From positions 53,138-114,567 of the forward strand of contig DJYD01000070.1 in NCBI GenBank assembly GCA_002449955.1: a DNA stretch of 61,430 nucleotides, given 5' to 3'. Each line of letters opens with the position of its first letter. The first letter of the stretch is position 1. A program made the translations under genes and the position numbers. The notes under the pieces are model-generated. The model did no database searches. It saw only the letters and a program-made list of their open reading frames with translations, and was not told the origin of the DNA. The stretch is from Lachnospiraceae bacterium UBA6987 (lineage in GTDB: Bacteria; Bacillota; Clostridia; Lachnospirales; Lachnospiraceae). Below are positions 52,714 to 58,752 of this stretch, in pieces.

Positions 52714-53458
52714 ACTCGGGCATTCCTTCGGATGCCCGAGGGGAAGGCGCTCTACAACTTTCTTTGCTATACCAGAGGGGATAAGCATTCTGCATCGTGG
52801 CTCACTGCATTTGGAGATAACAGTTAGACCGCTTCCTTGCAAAAGTATTATATCAAGGGCTTTGTTCACGATACAAGCCCTTGATATCTTTTATTGAACA
52901 AGATTACATCTTTTTTCTTCTTTTCTTCATCTTCATATCAACTCAATACCAACAAAACAGCATCTTTTAAGGGCACTTACTCAATACGCCTCATCAACCC
53001 CTTTCGAAAACCCTTGAAATACCTAAGAAAAAGAGACCCTTCGGGATATATAACGTCTAAGTTAGCAGGAGCAAGGTTGTTGCTCCTGCCATAACCAAAA
53101 CATCACGTATTCTAAAACGCAGAAAACGACGTTATATCAACATCTTTTCATCATAAGAATAAATCTTATACATCTTTCTTACATCTCTTTAATAAAAACC
53201 ATATATCTTTGCCCAAGAACCACTGCAAACAAGTACCATTATAATGACTGGTCACGAATGAGAAAATGATACTATAAGGGTGTCAAGAGGAAAGAACAAA
53301 ACAAGATCCTCTGACAGAAAGGTAAGCCAATGATGACGAAAAACACAAGGAGACAAAACGTTAGACCGCCGTAGAGTAAACGCAACTAACTGTCCACAAA
53401 CCAAACGCCTACAACTGAATATCGAAACAAAAATACTTTAAATCGAAAGGAAGAAAAA
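52714..53458. other. Left-end non-coding region of the element
   Basis: This 745-base stretch has no convincing gene. It holds a hairpin CTCGGGCAT/ATGCCCGAG (52715-52741), a tRNA-like GCGCTCTAC segment, and a putative arm site TTAGACCGCTTCC (52824-52836). A perfect 13-bp hairpin ATATCAAGGGCTT (52850-52887), a GCAGGAGCAA/TTGCTCCTGC hairpin near 53069-53093, several CATCTTT repeats and a second TTAGACCGC (53361-53369) follow. It is a good candidate for attP arms plus an origin or leader RNA. Confidence 0.6.
52824..52836 (+). promoter_or_regulatory. Putative integrase arm-type site, left end
   Basis: TTAGACCGCTTCC matches 13 bases of the inverted pair at 60842-60890 next to the integrase gene. 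A shorter ACGTTAGACCGC copy is at 53358-53369. Occurrence near both ends only is what arm-type integrase sites show. Confidence 0.5.
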
Positions 53459-53845
53459 ATGAGCAATATTAAAATCAATGATAAAAATCACACTATCGAA
53501 ATCACTAAGAAGTTCGCTGCTGCCGCCAAACGTTTCGGAACACATCAGTATGATGACCTGCAGACCGTGCGCCGAGACTATCCCAAATACCGTGTTATCA
53601 CAAAGTGCGCAAAGAAAAAAACTGACGGTTTCAAAGGTCTTACCTATGATTATATGGAAACGTATATTCAGACCAAACACCCAGACAGAATGGCCGAGTT
53701 TACTCGCCTCATGGAGAGCAATGATAAGGATGAAAATCTTTCTTACTTCGAAATCAAGCAGTGGTTCTTGGGTTACTACAAGGAGGAATTGTCATTAACA
53801 ACCAACAGACGTGTTGAAAAGCGTCTCATGAAAACAGTTGCTTAA
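53459..53845 (+). CDS. Small uncharacterised mobile-element protein, paralogue 1
   Basis: A 128-residue basic cytoplasmic protein. It shares with the next gene the pattern FAA-AK, then YxxLQxVRRDYP, VIT, KGLTYDYMExYI and IKQWFL. I recall similar small proteins in mobile elements of gut Clostridia but know no function. AAAGGAAG lies 8 bases before the start. It is first of a run of three co-directional genes with small gaps. Conserved aromatic and acidic residues (DYP, TYDYMETY) suggest a compact folded domain, perhaps nucleic-acid or protein binding. Confidence 0.85.
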   Translation: MSNIKINDKNHTIEITKKFAAAAKRFGTHQYDDLQTVRRDYPKYRVITKCAKKKTDGFKGLTYDYMETYIQTKHPDRMAEFTRLMESNDKDENLSYFEIKQWFLGYYKEELSLTTNRRVEKRLMKTVA

Positions 53846-53864
53846 TGCAAGGAGGTAAAAAATA

Positions 53865-54245
53865 ATGAAGAATTCGTTGAAACTTGACTTTGACCGTCCT
53901 GCTATCATTATGGATAGAACATTCGCAGCAAAGGCAAAAGACACCAACAGTGATGAATACCGTCACCTTCAAGAAGTCCGTAGAGACTATCCAGATTGGA
54001 AAGTAATAACGCGAACGATTAAACGCAATCCGAATAAGGAAACCTATAAAGGTCTTACGTATGATTACATGGAAAACTATATCCTTTCACACGGAACAGA
54101 TGAAGAGATTCAGCATATTCTTTCTGAATACAGAGAATTGCGCTTGATTGCCAAATGCCATGGTAAAGGAAAAGGCTATCCAGTTATTAAGCAGTGGTTC
54201 TTAGAAACATATCCAGACATTGAGGATTTTGGAGCGGCAGCATAA
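53865..54245 (+). CDS. Small uncharacterised mobile-element protein, paralogue 2
   Basis: A 126-residue protein clearly homologous to its neighbour: FAAKAK, LQEVRRDYPDWKVIT, YKGLTYDYMENYI and IKQWFLETYP. The spacing between the KGLTYDYME and IKQWFL blocks is similar, while the middle differs. AAGGAGG is 9 bases before the start, 19 bases after paralogue 1. Tandem, diverged copies kept intact suggest a hetero-oligomer or two related targets. Function unknown. Confidence 0.85.
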   Translation: MKNSLKLDFDRPAIIMDRTFAAKAKDTNSDEYRHLQEVRRDYPDWKVITRTIKRNPNKETYKGLTYDYMENYILSHGTDEEIQHILSEYRELRLIAKCHGKGKGYPVIKQWFLETYPDIEDFGAAA

Positions 54246-54259
54246 TATAGGTAGAAGAA

Positions 54260-54820
54260 ATGGAAGAAGTTGTGTTTTATAAGGAATGGCTCAGCCTATC
54301 AAAGCGTGAGTTCAGAATACTTATGTATCTTGCTATTAACGGTTCTCAGAGGGCTAACCTGTCGGATATGTGTAGATGGTTTGAGGTAGATCCTCAAACT
54401 TCTAACAGAAATAAAATACGAGCAGCCATTGAAGAATTAGCAAATAGTAGAATGATACAGTATTCGTTAACAGGGCGAACATATACACTTTCCTTAATTC
54501 CAAAAGAAACAGAAATAACTCTTCCATTAGAATGGGTTCGGCAAATAATGCGAAGAGAACGGTATTCTGATTCTGTAGCCGTGGAAGTGGTGGTCAAGGT
54601 TCTATTGTGGCTAAAAAATTACGGCGCAAATCGCTTTCAGAACTTTCAGATTACATCAGAACTACGCATTGGAACAACAACACTAAATTGCGCAAAAAAG
54701 GTATTGCGAGACGATTTCGGAGCGATAATGCAAAACATCATTAGGACAAAGATTTCTGAAGGAGTCTTTATTACAGAAGGTCAAGAAATCTACTTGTCTG
54801 CCTGGCTAAAAGAAGAATAG
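54260..54820 (+). CDS. Winged-helix protein, possible replication or copy-control protein
   Basis: A 186-residue protein. Residues 10-75 read as a winged helix (LSKREFRILMYLAINGSQ, then MCRWFEVDPQTSNRNKIRAAIEELANSRMI with a TYTLSL wing). A second helical unit covers 95-165. Such tandem winged helices occur in replication initiators and in regulators of plasmids and integrated elements. No ligand or enzyme motif is seen. It follows paralogue 2 by 14 bases with only a weak GTAGAAG ribosome site, so coupling is probable. Role is inference. Confidence 0.7.
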   Translation: MEEVVFYKEWLSLSKREFRILMYLAINGSQRANLSDMCRWFEVDPQTSNRNKIRAAIEELANSRMIQYSLTGRTYTLSLIPKETEITLPLEWVRQIMRRERYSDSVAVEVVVKVLLWLKNYGANRFQNFQITSELRIGTTTLNCAKKVLRDDFGAIMQNIIRTKISEGVFITEGQEIYLSAWLKEE

Positions 54821-54947
54821 TAAAAAAACCGTTCTTCTATTATAGTATAGACACTCGGAAAAATAACGTTTTACTTCTGGGTTTTTACACCAATCATCTT
54901 ATTACAGTTTTCAATTAGTATTGAGGAACAAATTGTGTTCCCTTTTC

Positions 54948-55043
54948 AGAGAGGTAGCATATGCTGCCTCTTCTCTTTTGGACTTTTACGGTATCGTTGT
55001 GTAATGAACAACGCCTCGCTCTGCTCGGCATTGTTCATTACAC
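54948..55043 (+). promoter_or_regulatory. Two hairpins in the leader of the small-gene pair
   Basis: GAGGTAGCATATGCTGCCTC forms a hairpin near 54952-54971 followed by TTCTCTTTT, a likely terminator for the upstream genes. GTGTAATGAACAA (54999-55011) pairs perfectly with TTGTTCATTACAC (55031-55043), a 13-bp stem in the leader of the 55102 gene. The other bases between 54821 and 55101 show no clear promoter. Confidence 0.6.
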
Positions 55044-55101
55044 GAAATCCAAGAGGAGAGGGAAAGGGGAACGGAAAAATAACCGTAAAGGAGCAAAAGA
55101 G

Positions 55102-55296
55102 ATGGATTTAAATCAAATCGAAAAATATCATGACTTAGGGCTTATGCCGGATTGGGCATATTATCAAGTGAATGGAAAAAGCCCTATGGAAAACTACATA
55201 GAGCAGCATAGAAAGATTCTTGATTGGGTTAGAAAACAACAGTCATTTGATTCCAACTACATACATGTTGTAAGTGAGGTGAAAATAAAAAAATGA
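55102..55296 (+). CDS. Small protein with PDWAYYQVNGKS motif
   Basis: A 64-residue protein starting MDLNQIEKYHDLGL, with PDWAYYQVNGKSPMENYIEQH and a helical charged end. The ATG at 55102 has AAAGGAG 7 bases upstream, a better start than the long frame from 54961. Its stop overlaps the ATG of the next small gene (ATGA). I do not recognise a family with certainty; short proteins with this look occur in Clostridia mobile elements. Confidence 0.65.
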   Translation: MDLNQIEKYHDLGLMPDWAYYQVNGKSPMENYIEQHRKILDWVRKQQSFDSNYIHVVSEVKIKK

Positions 55297-55445
55297 CAGT
55301 CGGGAAAACCAAAAGGAAGAAGCAGGATGAAAAGAAAAAGAAATCCTCATTCGAGGATATGATCTTCTTAGTTTTGTAGAAAAGTTTAAAAACTGCTGTT
55401 GAAACAGCAATGGAAGATATTTTCAAAGATTGGAACAAAAAATAA
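55293..55445 (+). pseudogene. Small basic protein frame interrupted by one amber codon
   Basis: From the ATG at 55293 the frame reads MTVGKTKRKKQDEKKKKSS and on to FLVL, meets TAG at 55377-55379, then continues in the same frame for 21 codons (KSLKTAVETAMEDIF, then KDWNKK) to TAA at 55443-55445. The two parts read as one 50-residue protein: a Lys-rich start and an amphipathic helix. Either a nonsense mutation has broken it, the true product is the 28-residue peptide, or the amber codon is read through. A terminator follows directly. Confidence 0.55.
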
Positions 55446-55451
55446 AAATAC

Positions 55452-55490
55452 GGCGGTTTCGAGCCAATAGGTTCGAAATCGCCAATTTTT
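55452..55490 (+). terminator. Terminator of the left gene cluster
   Basis: GGCGGTTTCGAGCC and GGTTCGAAATCGCC form a nearly perfect 14-bp stem with loop AATA, followed by AATTTTTTG. Confidence 0.88.
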
Positions 55491-55691
55491 TGTTTCCGTG
55501 AACGATTGAAAATTTCGTGATTTGACGCACGCAGAGAGGTATACAACTACATTAACGAAAAAGTAACTAAAACAATCCCATAATATACCCCCCGCATATG
55601 TTCAAGAAAACAAATGCTTTCGCCTACACTTTTGGATGAGTAAATAAGAGTAGCAAAAAGGGGATAAAAAGCAGAAAAGTGTTCATGAAAC

Positions 55692-55922
55692 TCAATCAGC
55701 CCTTTTGCTGACAGTCTCCTCTTTTACATATTCGATCAAATCCGACGGCTGACATTCCAGAAGCATACAAAGTGTTTCAAGGTTCTCCCACGATACGGCT
55801 TGCCTTTTACGTAATTTTTGAAGCGTTGACTCACTTAATATCTTCTCCTGGCGAAGTTTGTATGACGACAACCCTTTGTCTTTTAGCGATTGCAAGATGT
55901 CAATCTTGTAAATTAGGGGCAT
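55692..55922 (-). CDS. XRE/Cro-CI family repressor
   Basis: A 76-residue single-domain helix-turn-helix protein: LQSLKDKGLSSYKLRQEKILSESTLQKLRKRQAVSWENLETLCMLL, ending DLIEYVKEE. It has the size and pattern of YozG/Cro-like regulators. The start at 55922 follows AAGGAGG by 8 bases. It is divergent from the 56109 gene, across a region with three related palindromes and two opposed promoters, which marks it as an autoregulated genetic switch repressor like CI/Cro. Confidence 0.9.
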   Translation of the reverse strand: MPLIYKIDILQSLKDKGLSSYKLRQEKILSESTLQKLRKRQAVSWENLETLCMLLECQPSDLIEYVKEETVSKRAD

Positions 55923-55948
55923 AATAAAAACCTCCTTCCTTTTTTTGA

Positions 55949-56050
55949 AGTATAGCACAAAGCATACACGAGTTCAAGTGTATATTTTTTAAAAAAACAC
56001 GAATTTTCGTGTATAAAACTATTGACAATACACGAGATCTCGTGTATAAT
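55949..56050. promoter_or_regulatory. Divergent switch region with three operators
   Basis: Rightward promoter: TTGACA (56022-56027), 17 bases, TATAAT (56045-56050). Leftward promoter: TTGAAC (55972-55977), 17 bases, TATACT (55949-55954). Operators: O1 56028-56047, a perfect 20-bp palindrome with half-site ATACACGAGA that fills the rightward spacer; O2 55997-56012 with arms ACACGAA; O3 55964-55983 with arms TACAC, covering the leftward -35. Centres are about 31 and 33 bp apart, three helical turns. Confidence 0.88.
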
Positions 56051-56108
56051 AAAGACAGTTAAGGGAAATACCAAACCCACAAATCAAAGATAAAAGGAGA
56101 TCACAACA

Positions 56109-56387
56109 ATGACTAAGAACGAAATGATCAAGAAGATCGAGGAACTGCAGGAACTGGAAGCCTTCATTGAGGAAATCAAGACGGAAGCAGAAACAATCCG
56201 AGACAGCATCAAAGCCGAAATGCTTGAACGCGATACTGAAGAACTTGAAGCCGGTGCCTATATCGTTCGTTGGACTTCCATCCTCTCCAATCGTTTCGAT
56301 ACCACAGCCTTTAAGAAGACCTACGGAGATCTCTACAAGACCTTTACCAAGCAGGTCAGCAGCAAGCGCTTCTGCATCAGTTGCTAA
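56109..56387 (+). CDS. Small coiled-coil protein under XRE control
   Basis: A 92-residue protein. Residues 3-45 are an acidic coiled coil (IEELQELEAFIEEIKTEAE). The C-terminal half has AYIVRWTSI, then FDTTAFKKTYGDLYKTF and SKRFCI, which is a pattern I associate with small phage and integrative-element proteins of Clostridia, loosely like Gp157-type phage proteins. AAAGGAG precedes the ATG. It is first gene behind the operator-controlled promoter and so should be expressed on induction. No function can be assigned. Confidence 0.75.
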   Translation: MTKNEMIKKIEELQELEAFIEEIKTEAETIRDSIKAEMLERDTEELEAGAYIVRWTSILSNRFDTTAFKKTYGDLYKTFTKQVSSKRFCISC

Positions 56388-56397
56388 TCATAAAAAA

Positions 56398-56429
56398 CCC
56401 TCTGCGGACGATCTACAGTCCGCAGAGGG
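56398..56429 (-). terminator. Hairpin between the 92-residue gene and the recombinase
   Basis: CCCTCTGCGGAC and GTCCGCAGAGGG form a perfect 12-bp stem with an 8-base loop. The T-run lies on the minus-strand side only, so rightward transcription would read through while leftward transcription would stop. Confidence 0.7.
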
Positions 56430-56443
56430 AAAAGGAGAAAGAT

Positions 56444-57031
56444 ATGGTATACGGTTATGCTCGTTGTTCGACTGATGAACAAAAACAAGATATCATGCGC
56501 CAAACGAGAGAGTTAAAAGCCGCAGGCGCCGAACAAATCTTCTTAGAATACGAACATGGAGACAGTGCCGTAAAGGAGCAACTCTCTTCCCTTTTGGAGA
56601 TTGCTAAATCAGGCGATACGATCTTAACGCTTGAAGTATCGAGATTAGCAAGAAGCACAAAGCAACTTTGTGAAATCATTGAGACAGTAAAAAACAAGCA
56701 CTTACGCTTATCAATCGTTGGAAGTATATGCGTTGATTGCATAAACGGAGAGATTGACCCAATGACCAATGCTTTTATACAGATTAGCGGTGTATTTGCA
56801 GAGTTAGAACTGCGTATTATCAGAGAACGCGTGCGCTCTGGCATGGCAAATGCTAAGGCTAAAGGGCGCAGAATCGGACGACCGCACACGACCATAAACG
56901 ATATACCTTCTTCATTCTTTCGGCACTATCCATCATATAAGGCAGGAAAGATGAATCTGTCAGAGCTTGCACGGATTTGTTGCCTTAGTAGAACAACAGT
57001 ATATAAATACATTTCAATTATAAATCGTTGA
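56444..57031 (+). CDS. Serine recombinase, resolvase/invertase type
   Basis: A 195-residue recombinase. The catalytic Ser9 is in YARCSTDEQ, the arginine motif is SRLARSTKQL, and QISGVFAELELRIIRERVRSG forms the long E-helix. The C-terminal helix-turn-helix is NLSELARICCLSRTTVYKYI. It cuts and rejoins DNA at short inverted sites. Small resolvases resolve replicon dimers or invert segments. In an element that already has a tyrosine integrase it may maintain a circular replicating form. Start at 56444 with AAAGGAG upstream. Confidence 0.93.
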   Translation: MVYGYARCSTDEQKQDIMRQTRELKAAGAEQIFLEYEHGDSAVKEQLSSLLEIAKSGDTILTLEVSRLARSTKQLCEIIETVKNKHLRLSIVGSICVDCINGEIDPMTNAFIQISGVFAELELRIIRERVRSGMANAKAKGRRIGRPHTTINDIPSSFFRHYPSYKAGKMNLSELARICCLSRTTVYKYISIINR

Positions 57032-57100
57032 GTTATATATTCTACGATGGACACTACGTGGTATTATAATAATTATAGACTGACAAATTACGAGATTCCA

Positions 57101-57129
57101 TTGACAACACATAGAATAATGACTATCAT
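57101..57129 (+). promoter_or_regulatory. Promoter of the zinc-ribbon membrane gene
   Basis: TTGACA (57101-57106) and TATCAT (57124-57129) with a 17-base spacer, 26 bases before the start codon. Confidence 0.65.
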
Positions 57130-57154
57130 ATAAGAAAAAACCGGAGGTCCTAAT

Positions 57155-57403
57155 ATGACATGCCCTAAATGTGGGAGCCAACTTGTTACTGCACAGGCTG
57201 TAAACGAGGTTCAGCTCAAAGATAAGCACCATAGCGTCATTTGGTGGGCTTTAGTTGGTTGGTGGTGGATTCCTATCAAATGGTTATTCTTAACTCTTCC
57301 AGCACTTATCTTCAAGCTTTTTGGACACAAAAAACAGAAGGCAATTAACGTTACAAAGACTGTATGTGTGTGCCAGAATTGCGGTCATCGATGGGAGATA
57401 TAG
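57155..57403 (+). CDS. Small zinc-ribbon membrane protein
   Basis: An 82-residue protein. CPKCG at residues 3-7 and CQNCGHRWEI at the end make a split zinc ribbon, with a Trp-rich hydrophobic hairpin between them (WWALVGWWWIPIKWLFLTLPALIFKLFG). The Cys knuckles lie at both ends of the chain, so both ends should be on the same, cytoplasmic side. GGAGG precedes the start. It has its own promoter and a terminator after it. The next gene, on the other strand, also has an N-terminal zinc ribbon and membrane helices, so the two proteins may interact. Confidence 0.8.
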   Translation: MTCPKCGSQLVTAQAVNEVQLKDKHHSVIWWALVGWWWIPIKWLFLTLPALIFKLFGHKKQKAINVTKTVCVCQNCGHRWEI

Positions 57404-57461
57404 CTAATAGGCCTACGGAGTGAAGGTGTATCCAATTAACTATATAGATGTATTTGCTTTC

Positions 57462-57494
57462 AAAAAAAAGAGAGGCTAATGCCTCTCCTTTTTT
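57462..57494. terminator. Bidirectional terminator
   Basis: GAGAGGC and GCCTCTC pair around TAAT and are flanked by A8 and T6, ending the two convergent genes. Confidence 0.87.
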
Positions 57495-57511
57495 CATAAT
57501 AAGTGAAGCTA

Positions 57512-58534
57512 TTAATCATCAAGGTGATCAATTGCGTATTGAGCCTCTTCCTTAGTGAACTTTTCTCCATACTCTGAGATGAGCTGATCATAAATCGCCG
57601 CCTTGGACATATTCATTGTAGTCAAATATGTTTTTGCTTTTGATAAAGCATTAGCCTTATAGTCAGCATCAAGGTGATCAATTGCGTATTGAGCCTCTTC
57701 CTTAGTGAACTTTTCTCCATACTCTGAGATGAGCTGATCATAGATCGCCGCCTTGGACATAAACATTGTATCGCTATACATCTCAGCCTTTTTTACGGCA
57801 TTAATCTCATAATTGGCGACCAAGTTGTCAATTGCATACTGTGCTGCATCGGCAGGGAATTTCTCTCCATATTCCGAGGTGAGTTGTTCGTAAATTGCAG
57901 CTTTAGACATGTGCATTGTTTCACTATATAAAGCAGCTTTTAGTAGAGCACTTTTATATTCTGAGGGAACATTATCTTTGGTGGTTTCGGGAACTTTCGT
58001 AGAGGGAACAATCGCTGGTTTTTCAGTTTTTGTTTCAGATGTGGCTTTTGTGGACACATTAGCCTTATTGGTCTGTGACGGCTGAACCACAACAGTTGAG
58101 GAATTATTCCCGTTATTTGATGAACTACTCCCAATTATACCTATATATAGAAGCCAAGCGAGGGCAATAATGATGATCTTCAATGCTTTACTTATCTTTT
58201 TGTTGCGGATCAAAAGGATTGTAAGTGGCAGTGGAAAAACAAAGATCCATCCCATAACCCACCAAAAAGTTTTTCTTTTTTTCGGTGGGTTAAAAGAATC
58301 TTGGACTATTGGCATCCGAGGGATGTACATTCCAGACTCTGCCTGGGCACGTTGCCGACCTTTTTCAAATTGATATCCTGCATCCTCCGCATTATCATAG
58401 TGAATCTGATGGTGCTGAACTTCATCATCTATAATAACCTTGGTTCCACAGAAAGAACAGAAGGTTTGCTTTGAATCTGCATCTAATTCAAGATTCGAGC
58501 CGCAGTTTGGACATTTTACAGTAACTAGTTTCAT
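57512..58534 (-). CDS. Zinc-ribbon, membrane and triple Ltp-repeat protein, superinfection-exclusion-like
   Basis: A 340-residue protein. Residues 5-31 are a zinc ribbon (CPNCGSN, CSFCG). Hydrophobic segments at about 90-108 and 117-136 are followed by a Ser/Asn/Thr linker. Three 50-residue repeats then follow (about 192-340), each with AxxYSxTMxMSKAAIYxQL, SEYGEKF and AQYAIDxL. This repeat is the Ltp type, known from the lipoprotein of Streptococcus thermophilus phage TP-J34 that blocks DNA injection by other phages. Here a membrane anchor with a zinc ribbon replaces the lipobox. Phage exclusion is inference from the repeat. Own promoter at 58621-58649. Confidence 0.82.
   Translation of the reverse strand: MKLVTVKCPNCGSNLELDADSKQTFCSFCGTKVIIDDEVQHHQIHYDNAEDAGYQFEKGRQRAQAESGMYIPRMPIVQDSFNPPKKRKTFWWVMGWIFVFPLPLTILLIRNKKISKALKIIIIALAWLLYIGIIGSSSSNNGNNSSTVVVQPSQTNKANVSTKATSETKTEKPAIVPSTKVPETTKDNVPSEYKSALLKAALYSETMHMSKAAIYEQLTSEYGEKFPADAAQYAIDNLVANYEINAVKKAEMYSDTMFMSKAAIYDQLISEYGEKFTKEEAQYAIDHLDADYKANALSKAKTYLTTMNMSKAAIYDQLISEYGEKFTKEEAQYAIDHLDD
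57517..57611. repeat. 95-bp internal duplication in the Ltp gene, copy 1
   Basis: Matches 57667-57761 at 94 of 95 bases, with a 150-bp period equal to one 50-residue repeat. The third repeat (about 57812-57911) is more diverged. Confidence 0.93.
57667..57761. repeat. 95-bp internal duplication in the Ltp gene, copy 2
   Basis: Second copy of the near-identical block; the only difference I see is CATAAATCG against CATAGATCG. This points to a recent duplication or ongoing gene conversion. Confidence 0.93.
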
Positions 58535-58620
58535 AATGCCTCTCCTTATAAGTGAGTGTTTATACTATTCATGCCTTCCTTAAAGTGCTTTTAGTATGTG
58601 GTGTTCTACGAAGCTCTTAG

Positions 58621-58649
58621 AGCATATATAGTTTATCCTATGATTGCAA
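58621..58649 (-). promoter_or_regulatory. Promoter of the Ltp-repeat gene
   Basis: On the minus strand TTGCAA (58644-58649) and TATGCT (58621-58626) have a 17-base spacer. Confidence 0.6.
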
Positions 58650-58689
58650 GAAAAGCAATACTACGTCTGGCATATTTCTGTTACTACTA

Positions 58690-58718
58690 TTGGACTCCAT
58701 TTCGTTTTGTGATAATAT
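58690..58718 (+). promoter_or_regulatory. Promoter of the WYL regulator gene
   Basis: TTGGAC (58690-58695) and TAATAT (58713-58718) with a 17-base spacer. It is back-to-back with the Ltp promoter, its -35 about 40 bases away. Confidence 0.6.
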
Positions 58719-58752
58719 TATTATAACATTAACAAGGAGGGGGCAGGTCGAA

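Noticed and set aside
52894..53094. Possible 66-residue protein at the left end of the element
   Set aside because: Phe/Ser low-complexity start, no ribosome site, and it runs through the GCAGGAGCAA hairpin; more likely non-coding.
54260..54820. Calling the winged-helix protein a RepA-type initiator outright
   Set aside because: The fold fits but no initiator-specific motif or iteron array is certain, so it is left as a possibility.
55229..55546. Minus-strand 105-codon frame over the small-gene pair
   Set aside because: It crosses the terminator hairpin and lies opposite better supported small genes.
57667..57761. CRISPR-like direct repeats
   Set aside because: The 150-bp period matches protein repeats in frame; no short repeat and spacer pattern exists here or elsewhere in the window.
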